64,000 nucleotides of DNA. Origin: Halohasta salina (GTDB lineage Archaea > Halobacteriota > Halobacteria > Halobacteriales > Haloferacaceae). Every line of letters starts with the position of its first letter. Positions within the stretch are counted from its first letter, which is position 1. A program made the position numbers and the translations under genes. Positions 58,085 through 64,000 of this stretch are shown piece after piece. Under the pieces are notes generated by a model. That model made no database searches and had not been told where the DNA came from. It worked only from the letters and a program-made list of their open reading frames with translations. Where the stretch lies: positions 248,001 through 312,000 of the forward strand of contig NZ_JAMZIE010000002.1 in assembly GCF_024178165.1 (NCBI RefSeq). Reading direction: 5' to 3'.

Positions 58085-58636
58085 GTGAGCGTGGATACGA
58101 TTGTCGTCAGCACGGTGATCTACGAGGACCCCGAGACGGTCTACGACGTGCTGCTGGATTTCCCCCGGTATGCGAAGTATTCGGAGTACCTCACCGGCGT
58201 CGACACGCTCCGGGGCGACGGCGGCGTCGGCACCCAGTACGCCCTGAACTTCGCGTGGTGGAAACTCACCTACACGGCCCACTCGGAGGTCGTCGACACC
58301 GAGTCCCCCGAGAAGATCGACTGGCGGGTGATCAAGGACCTCTCGGCCAACGGCCACTGGCGGGTCGAGGAACGCGAGGACCTCCCGGCCGGGGCCCCCG
58401 ACGACGCCACCGTTGCCTGTGACGTCTCGCTGCGGATCGATTTCGACCCGGATTCGGCCGACGGCAGCGCGGTGAACCTCCCGACGCTGGTCTCGTGGGG
58501 CTGGGTGCTGAAGAAGGTGATTCCGCTGATCAAAGACGAGGCCGAGCGCGTCGTTCAGCGCGCCGTGGCCGACGTCGAGGGTCGACGCCGGCAGAACGTC
58601 GAGTTTTCCGTCCAGGTCGACTCCGAATACCTCTGA
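58085..58636 (+). CDS. SRPBCC/coenzyme-Q-binding-like protein
   Basis: 183 residues, GTG start at 58085. TIVVSTVIYEDPETVYDVLL, then DFPRYAKYSEYLTGVDTLRG is the SRPBCC opening. The sheet continues (WKLTYTAHSEVVDTESPEKI, ATVACDVSLRIDFDPDSADG), and the long final helix is WVLKKVIPLIKDEAERVVQR. It may bind a hydrophobic ligand such as a quinone or isoprenoid. It lies 67 bp upstream of trkA on the same strand. Confidence 0.8.
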   Translation: MSVDTIVVSTVIYEDPETVYDVLLDFPRYAKYSEYLTGVDTLRGDGGVGTQYALNFAWWKLTYTAHSEVVDTESPEKIDWRVIKDLSANGHWRVEEREDLPAGAPDDATVACDVSLRIDFDPDSADGSAVNLPTLVSWGWVLKKVIPLIKDEAERVVQRAVADVEGRRRQNVEFSVQVDSEYL

Positions 58637-58703
58637 GTCGATTGGGGATGCGAAACGATATACCGGGCGCCAAGCAATGCGCTCGTATGAGAGGGAGTGT
58701 CTC

Positions 58704-60041
58704 GTGAGGGTCCTCATCGTCGGTGCGGGGCAGGTCGGCGAGTCGATCGCGTCGGATCTGGCCGCCAGCCACGACGTAACCGTCGTCGACCAGCGGGAGG
58801 ATCGCGCCGAGGAACTCGCGTTTGCCTACGATGTCCTAACGGTCGCGGGCGACGGCACCGAGACGAGCGTGCTCGAAGAGGCTGGGATCACCGAGGCCGA
58901 CATGGTGATCGCCAGCACCGACGACGACGAGACCAACATCGTCGTCTGTTCGACCGCCGCCGCCCTCGGCGAGGCGTTCACCATCGCCCGGATCAAGCAG
59001 AACAAGTACCTCCACACCTGGGAGCGTTCCGAACGGGCCTTCGGCGTCGACTACATGGTCTGTACGAACCTGCTGACCGCCCAGTCGATCGTCCGGGTGG
59101 TCGGTCTGCCCGCCGCGGTGGATGTCGACCCCTTCGCCGGCGGCCGGGTTCAGATGGCCGAGTTCGAGATCAGCGATCAGTGTCCGGTCGTCGACCAGAC
59201 CATCGCGGAGGCCGACCGTTACGACTCGCTGACCTTTGCGGCGCTGCTCCGGAACGGCGACGTGATCGTCCCCGACGGGTCGACGGTCATCGAGGCCGGC
59301 GACCGGGTAGTCGTCATCGGGAGCCCCCAGAGCGTCCACAACTTCGCCGATTCGCTGGCCCCGAACCACTCGACGGGCAGCGACGAGGAGGTCGCCATCA
59401 TCGGCGGCAGCGAGATCGGCTACCACGTCGCCCGCCTGTTGGGCGACCGCGGGTTCCGCCCGCGGCTGATCGAACAGGACCCCGATCGGGCCCGGGAACT
59501 CGCCGAGGAACTCCCGAAGTCGACGGTCCTCGAATCGGACGCCACCGACATCGAGTTCCTCGAACGCGAACACATCGGCGACGCCGACATCGTCGTCGCC
59601 GCCCTCGAAAGCGACGAAAAGAACCTGCTGGTCTCGCTGCTCGCCCAGCGGCTCGGGGCCGACCGCACCGTCGCCATCATCGATACCCCCTCCTACGTCG
59701 AACTGTTCGAGACCGTCGGCATCGACGTGGCGATCAACCCACGGGTGGTCGTCGCCGAGGAGATTACTCGACTGACCCAATCCGGCAAGGCCGAGAACGT
59801 CGCGCTCATCGAGACCGACAAGGCCGAGGTCATCGAGATCGAGGTGAACGCCGACAGCATCCTGGCCGACCGGCCGATCCGCGAGTCGACCGCCGACCTC
59901 CCCGCCGGGGTCGTCATCGGCGCGATCACGCGGAAACGCGAGTTCGTGAGGCCGCGGGGCGATACGGAGATCCGCCCCGGCGATCACGTCGTGCTGTTCG
60001 TCGACGCCGAGGCCATCGAGAAGACGACCGCAAAACTCTGA
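58704..60041 (+). CDS. trkA: Trk potassium uptake regulatory protein TrkA
   Basis: 445 residues, soluble. It has two RCK units: residues 1-225 start VRVLIVGAGQVGESIASDLA and include IARIKQNKYLHTWERSERAF; residues 226-445 start EVAIIGGSEIGYHVARLLGD and end DHVVLFVDAEAIEKTTAKL. It binds NAD(H)/ATP and gates TrkH potassium channels, central to salt adaptation. The GTG 58704 start matches the family and is preceded by gggag 6-10 nt upstream. ATG 58677 would add nine residues and stands too close (about 19 nt) to the TATA-like cgatatacc. No trkH is in the window. Confidence 0.92.
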   Translation: MRVLIVGAGQVGESIASDLAASHDVTVVDQREDRAEELAFAYDVLTVAGDGTETSVLEEAGITEADMVIASTDDDETNIVVCSTAAALGEAFTIARIKQNKYLHTWERSERAFGVDYMVCTNLLTAQSIVRVVGLPAAVDVDPFAGGRVQMAEFEISDQCPVVDQTIAEADRYDSLTFAALLRNGDVIVPDGSTVIEAGDRVVVIGSPQSVHNFADSLAPNHSTGSDEEVAIIGGSEIGYHVARLLGDRGFRPRLIEQDPDRARELAEELPKSTVLESDATDIEFLEREHIGDADIVVAALESDEKNLLVSLLAQRLGADRTVAIIDTPSYVELFETVGIDVAINPRVVVAEEITRLTQSGKAENVALIETDKAEVIEIEVNADSILADRPIRESTADLPAGVVIGAITRKREFVRPRGDTEIRPGDHVVLFVDAEAIEKTTAKL

Positions 60042-60053
60042 CCGCTTCGATAG

Positions 60054-61328
60054 CTACTCCTCGACCGCGCTGGCGGCTCGGATGATCGTCTCCTCGCCGA
60101 ACTTCGGACCGATGAGCTGGAGGCCGACCGGCAGCCCGTCGACGTCGCCGGCCGGCACCGAGATCGCGGGCAGGTTGGCGAGGTTAACCGGCACCGTATT
60201 CGCGTCCATCAGGTAGAGCTGCAGGGGATCGTCCAGACTCTCGCCGAGTGCCGGCGGCGTGACCGGCATGGTGGGTGAGGCCAGCACGTCGACCTCCTCG
60301 AAGGCCTCGTCGAAGTCCTGTTTGACCCATGCACGGGCGTCCTGTGCCTTCTTGTAGTATTTGTCGTGGTAGCCCGCCGAGAGGGCGTAGGTCCCCAGCA
60401 GGATGCGGCGTTTGACCTCGGGACCGAAGCCCTCCTCGCGGACGGCGGCGAAGCTGTCGTTCCAGTTGCCCTCGCGGTCGCCCTCGGGACCGTAGCGGAC
60501 GCCGTCGAACCGCGCGAGGTTCGAGGAGGCCTCCGACATGGCGATCACGTAGTAGGCCTGCACCGCGTGTTCCAGCGAATCCAGCGAGACCTCCGTGATC
60601 TCTGCGCCCTGTGATTCGAGTTCGTCCAGCGACGCCTCGAAGGTCTCGACGACGTCGTCGTCGGCTCCCTCGATGAGATCGGTGATAACGCCGATGGAGA
60701 GGCCGTCGACGTCGCCGTCGGCGGCCGCGGCGTACTCGGAGTCGGCGGCCCGATCGTGAGTCGTCGCGTCGTGGTCGTCGGGGCCCGCGATCACGTCGAG
60801 CAGGAGCGCGGCGTCCTCGACCGTGGTTGCGAGCGGGCCGACCTGTTCCAGACTGTTGGCGTAGGCGACGATCCCGTACCGCGAGACGAGTCCGTAGGTG
60901 GGTTTGATGCCGACGACGCCACAGAACGCCGCGGGGTTCCGAACCGAGCCACCGGTGTCGCTGCCAAGGGCGAGATCGGCGTCGCCGGCGGCGACCGCCG
61001 CCGCCGAGCCACCGGAGGAGCCGCCGGGGACGTGGCCCGGCGCGGCGGGGTTCTCGGTGGGGCCGAACGCCGAGGTCTCGGTGGTGCCGCCCATGGCGAA
61101 CTCGTCCATGTTGGCCTTGCCGACGATGGTGGCTCCCGCATCGAGCACGCGGTCGACCACGGTCGCGTTGTACGGTGGGACGTAGTCGGCGAGCATCGCC
61201 GACCCGCAGGTCGTCCGGACGCCCTCGGTCGACATGTTGTCCTTGATGGCGATCGTGCGGTCGGCCAGCGGCCCCGCGTCGTCGCCCGCGACTGTCGACT
61301 CGGTGACGAAGACGTTGTGATCGCTCAT
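60054..61328 (-). CDS. gatA: Asp/Glu-tRNA amidotransferase subunit A
   Basis: 424 residues. GatA releases ammonia from glutamine for Asn- or Gln-tRNA synthesis. The amidase Ser-cisSer-Lys triad is visible: TIAIKDNMST (Lys 29), PGGSSGGSAAAVAAGDADLA (cis-Ser) and GSDTGGSVRNPAAFCGVVGI, then KPTYGLVSRYGIVAYANSLE. Subunits C and A overlap by 4 nt as gatC-gatA. The C-terminal YYKKAQDARAWVKQDFDEAF and SPTMPVTPPA are conserved. No gatB is in the window. Confidence 0.95.
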   Translation of the reverse strand: MSDHNVFVTESTVAGDDAGPLADRTIAIKDNMSTEGVRTTCGSAMLADYVPPYNATVVDRVLDAGATIVGKANMDEFAMGGTTETSAFGPTENPAAPGHVPGGSSGGSAAAVAAGDADLALGSDTGGSVRNPAAFCGVVGIKPTYGLVSRYGIVAYANSLEQVGPLATTVEDAALLLDVIAGPDDHDATTHDRAADSEYAAAADGDVDGLSIGVITDLIEGADDDVVETFEASLDELESQGAEITEVSLDSLEHAVQAYYVIAMSEASSNLARFDGVRYGPEGDREGNWNDSFAAVREEGFGPEVKRRILLGTYALSAGYHDKYYKKAQDARAWVKQDFDEAFEEVDVLASPTMPVTPPALGESLDDPLQLYLMDANTVPVNLANLPAISVPAGDVDGLPVGLQLIGPKFGEETIIRAASAVEE

Positions 61329-61603
61329 GAGACGCTCGGCCCCTTGAAGTAGCCGTCCTCGGTCTCCGGGGCGTTCTGGAGGGCTTCCTCCTGTGAGAGT
61401 CCCTCGTGGACCTCGTCGTCACGCATCACGTTGACGAGTTCGGGCTCGGAGTCGACTTCGGGCACCTCGTCGAGCGCCTCGAAGTAGTCCAGAATGTCGG
61501 CGAACTGCTCGGTGAACTCGTCGACTTCCGTGTCGGCGAGATCCACGCGGGCGAGCCCGGCGACGTGGCGTACGTCCTCGGGGTCGACAGGCGAATCGCT
61601 CAT
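61325..61603 (-). CDS. gatC: Asp/Glu-tRNA amidotransferase subunit C
   Basis: 92 residues from ATG 61603. MSDSPVDPEDVRHVAGLARV, then EFTEQFADILDYFEALDEVP and APETEDGYFKGPSVS match GatC, the linker that wraps subunit A and holds the complex. The stop overlaps the gatA start by 4 nt. Open sequence upstream is not conserved. Length is normal. Confidence 0.93.
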   Translation of the reverse strand: MSDSPVDPEDVRHVAGLARVDLADTEVDEFTEQFADILDYFEALDEVPEVDSEPELVNVMRDDEVHEGLSQEEALQNAPETEDGYFKGPSVS

Positions 61604-61930
61604 ATCTACCCCGAACCGCGGCCGGTGAGTAAGGGTTTCGATCCACCCATCGAAGGCCCGCCATCGCTGCCGACCGACTACGGACGGACCCCCACGTCGA
61701 CCCCGATTGCGGGTGCAACAACAGTCAAGTGGGTACTGCCATACCCACACGTAAAACCGCCCGCAGTAACCGGGGGGTATTGTTAATGGTTTTCACCCCG
61801 ACGCCGTATTGCTATTTTCGCAGTTTTTGGCCGAGATATTATGGGATACAATTAAGTAATTCCAGTTCTTGAATACTGATGGAGATCAGCCCGTGAGAGA
61901 GACGTATCTGTCCCACGCTCCATACAAATC
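61604..61930. other. Divergent promoter region between gatC and tfb, with a hairpin
   Basis: About 327 bp. A perfect stem GTGGGTA (61729-61735) / TACCCAC (61742-61748) with a 6-nt loop lies near the middle. The right half turns AT-rich, with acaattaagtaatt near 61846-61860 as the likely tfb promoter, giving a leader of roughly 50 nt or more. No other gene is seen. Confidence 0.5.
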
Positions 61931-62917
61931 ATGACTGATAACGTCCGTACGTTTACCGACGAGCACACCCGACAGCGCGACCGGTCGACCGAGGCGTCGA
62001 CTGACTCCGAGGAGACGGTTCGCTGTCCGGAATGCGGGGGGAACCTCACCACCGACACCGAACGCGGTGAGACGGTGTGTGCAGACTGTGGGCTCGTCGT
62101 CGAGGAGGACGAGATAGATCACGGTCCCGAGTGGCGCGCCTTCGACAGCGCCGAGAAGGACCAAAAGTCCCGTGTCGGCGCGCCGACGACGAAAATGATG
62201 CACGACAAGGGGCTGAGTACGAACATCGGCTGGCAGGACCGGGATGCCTACGGCAAATCGCTCTCGTCGCGGCAACGCCAGAAGATGCAGCGGCTGCGCA
62301 CGTGGAACGAGCGGTTCCGCACCCGGGACAGCAAGGAGCGCAACCTCAAACAGGCCCTCGGCGAGATCGACCGGATGGCCTCGGCGTTGGGACTGCCGGA
62401 CAACGTCCGGGAGACCGCCTCGGTCATCTATCGCCGGGCACTGAGCGAAGACCTCCTGCCGGGTCGGTCGATCGAGGGGGTATCGACCGCCTCGCTGTAC
62501 GCCGCGGCACGGCAGGCCGGCACCCCGCGGAGCCTCGACGAGCTGACGGGTATCTCGCGGGTCGACAAAGACGAGATCGCCCGCACCTACCGGTATATCG
62601 CCCGCGAGCTCTCCCTCGAAATCAAGCCCGCGGATCCCGAACAGTACGTCCCGCGGTTCGCCTCGGATCTCGATCTGAGCGACGAGGCCGAACGCCGAGC
62701 CCGCGAGCTGCTGGGGACCGCCAAGGCACAAGGCGTCCACAGCGGCAAATCGCCGGTGGGGCTGGCCGCGGCGGCCATCTACGCCGCCTCGCTGTTGACC
62801 AACCAGAAGGTGACCCAGAGCCAGGTCAGCGAGGTCGCCAACATCTCCGAGGTCACGATCCGCAACCGCTACCACGAACTGCTCGAAGCCGACCAGCAGA
62901 CCCAGTCGGTCGCCTGA
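61931..62917 (+). CDS. tfb: Transcription initiation factor TFB
   Basis: 328 residues. The N-terminal zinc ribbon CPECGG...CADCG (C32, C35, C50, C53) is followed by the B-finger/linker with GPEWRAFDSAEKDQKSRVGA, then two cyclin repeats. Repeat 1 contains ALGEIDRMASALGLPDNVRE and repeat 2 contains AKAQGVHSGKSPVGLAAAAI. The recognition helix near the C-terminus is SQVSEVANISEVTIRNRYHE. It recruits RNA polymerase to TBP-bound TATA/BRE promoters. Haloarchaea carry several TFBs; which promoters this one serves is unknown. Confidence 0.97.
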   Translation: MTDNVRTFTDEHTRQRDRSTEASTDSEETVRCPECGGNLTTDTERGETVCADCGLVVEEDEIDHGPEWRAFDSAEKDQKSRVGAPTTKMMHDKGLSTNIGWQDRDAYGKSLSSRQRQKMQRLRTWNERFRTRDSKERNLKQALGEIDRMASALGLPDNVRETASVIYRRALSEDLLPGRSIEGVSTASLYAAARQAGTPRSLDELTGISRVDKDEIARTYRYIARELSLEIKPADPEQYVPRFASDLDLSDEAERRARELLGTAKAQGVHSGKSPVGLAAAAIYAASLLTNQKVTQSQVSEVANISEVTIRNRYHELLEADQQTQSVA

Positions 62918-62934
62918 CGCGGGTTTCGTTTCTG

Positions 62935-64000
62935 TTAGCCCGTCGACCCGTCCGATACGGCGAAGCTAATCCCGAACCCGTCGAGGGGTGGCTCCGGGGC
63001 TTCCCGCTCTGAGAACTCCGCTTCGAGGAAGCCGACCTGCACGAAGACGTCCTGTTCCAGTCGTTCGGTTAGCTCGTCGTCGAACCGCTGAGCGAGATCC
63101 GGCGGCGTCGGGAAATCACGCGGGATCCCGACCAGTACGTTTACCTTTGGTTCGTTGCCGAGCAGTACGTCGACCGGTTCGTAGTCGACCGTGACATCGA
63201 CCAACTCGACACCCTCGATGTCGGCCTCGTCGAAGGCCGCCTGCAGTTCGGCCTGTGTCTGCTGTTCGAACGTCTGGGTGTGGTAAGTCGCGACGGTCAC
63301 TGTGGCAAGCACCAGCGACAACACCGCGATGCCAGTCGCGACGACCACGATGCGGGAGGCGACCGCCCGCCTGATCGACTCGCCCTCGATAGTGTCGGCT
63401 GGTCGGAACCCCGCAGCGTAGAACAGCACGAGCGCCGAGAGGTTGATCGCCAAGAGGTTAACAGCCACAAGCACGCCTGCGGCGATGGCCGCGCCTACCA
63501 CGCCGAAGGCGATGCCGAGTCCAGCGGTCGCGGCCGGCGGTATCAGTGCGACCGCAATGGCGACACCGACCAGCGTCGACCCCGAGCCGCGCATGATGCT
63601 GATCGCGCCTGCCAACCCCGAACCGAGGGCGAGAAACAGCGACAGGAAGTTCGGACTCGTTCGCTCGGTGATCTGAGGGATCGAGAGAATGTCGAGGGCC
63701 GGCGGAATTAGCACCGTCTGCTGGAGCAGCCAGCCCATGATCGCCGCCGTCAGGATCGCAGCAAGTAGTCCCGTGATCTGCAGTCGCACGCCACGCGATC
63801 GCATCGGCTGGTCGGCGAGGACCGCCCCGACGCTGGCGGAGATGGCCGGCCCCATTAACGGGGCGACCACCATCGCGCCGATGATCGTCGCCGCCGAATC
63901 CAGCAAGAGGCCGGTCGTGGCGATGATTGTACTCAACACGAGAAACGCGAAGAACGTCGAGTTTGCCGGGGCGAGTTCCTCGGCCCGTGTGGTCAGCTCC
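62935..64000 (-). CDS. DUF389 (TIGR00341-like) membrane protein, truncated by window edge
   Basis: The frame runs off the right end; about 355 residues are visible. Hydrophobic helices with the family motif GLLLDSAATIIGAMVVAPLM, then GPAISASVGAVLADQPMRSR, ITGLLAAILTAAIMGWLLQQ, GLAGAISIMRGSGSTLVGVA and VALIPPAATAGLGIAFGVVG are followed by a soluble C-terminal domain (QTQAELQAAFDEADIEGVEL). DUF389 proteins have no confirmed function. The initiator codon lies outside. Confidence 0.85.
   Translation of the reverse strand, partial: ELTTRAEELAPANSTFFAFLVLSTIIATTGLLLDSAATIIGAMVVAPLMGPAISASVGAVLADQPMRSRGVRLQITGLLAAILTAAIMGWLLQQTVLIPPALDILSIPQITERTSPNFLSLFLALGSGLAGAISIMRGSGSTLVGVAIAVALIPPAATAGLGIAFGVVGAAIAAGVLVAVNLLAINLSALVLFYAAGFRPADTIEGESIRRAVASRIVVVATGIAVLSLVLATVTVATYHTQTFEQQTQAELQAAFDEADIEGVELVDVTVDYEPVDVLLGNEPKVNVLVGIPRDFPTPPDLAQRFDDELTERLEQDVFVQVGFLEAEFSEREAPEPPLDGFGISFAVSDGSTG

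Overview
The window reads as chromosomal DNA of an extremely halophilic archaeon (class Halobacteria). The base composition is very GC-rich, the predicted proteins are strongly acidic, and AT-rich TATA boxes sit about 25-30 nt upstream of start codons, as expected for leaderless archaeal transcripts. Archaeal information-processing genes are present: TFB, ribosomal protein L10e, RNase P component 4, Tsr3 and GatCA. Class I HMG-CoA reductase, Tat-type lipoproteins, a soluble haloarchaeal transducer and several small haloarchaea-specific families agree. Genus cannot be fixed from the sequence alone. Gene density is high, with frequent 4-nt stop/start overlaps and two convergent gene pairs overlapping at their stops. 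I see no IS element, CRISPR array, rRNA or integrated element.

Layout: 1-8 kb holds the end of a GH15 glucoamylase, an SRPBCC protein, TspO, a tandem pair of paralogous membrane proteins, thiE-thiM, a MATE exporter and a hydrolase. 8-16 kb holds a diacylglycerol-kinase-like lipid kinase, a protein with long five-residue repeats, an orphan CheY, a renalase-like oxidoreductase, a HAD hydrolase, two Tat lipoproteins (DUF4397 and SIMPL) and a DUF1405 protein. 16-25.5 kb holds a GT2 glycosyltransferase, an alpha/beta hydrolase, hmgA, msrB-msrA, a fused 3-hydroxyacyl-CoA dehydrogenase/enoyl-CoA hydratase, tRNA-Glu, an Lrp regulator and an amidohydrolase. 25.7-29.6 kb is a dabB-dabA inorganic-carbon uptake operon. 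29.6-38 kb holds small haloarchaeal proteins, a DUF3368/UPF0175 toxin-antitoxin pair, a beta-CASP nuclease, a zinc/cadmium-type P1B ATPase and Tsr3.

The most notable region is 38.4-41.8 kb. It is a compact gene set for a ribosomally made, azol(in)e-modified peptide: an E1-like protein with a RiPP recognition element, a YcaO cyclodehydratase ending in PxPxP, a SagB-type flavin dehydrogenase, and a 66-residue precursor candidate with a helical leader, an acidic linker and a Cys/Ser/Thr-bearing tail. No dedicated protease or exporter is visible nearby.

41.8-51 kb holds an ATP-grasp ligase, L10e, an AAC(3)-like protein, RNase P component 4, a glycine/methionine-rich protein, a soluble transducer, DUF2797, a GCS2-family ligase, a cytidylate-kinase-like protein, a TANGO2/NRDE protein and an HTH regulator. 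51-54.3 kb pairs ADP-forming acetyl-CoA synthetase with a phosphotransacetylase-like regulatory protein. 54.7-57.7 kb is a znuACB zinc importer, so import and export of divalent metals both lie in the window. 58-64 kb holds TrkA, gatC-gatA, tfb and a truncated DUF389 membrane protein.

Regulatory structure worth noting includes inverted repeats around the dab, P1B-ATPase and acd promoters. There are also two apparently leaderless 11-codon mini-ORFs whose stops overlap the next start as ATGA, and a third short ORF with a GTGA overlap inside the zinc operon.
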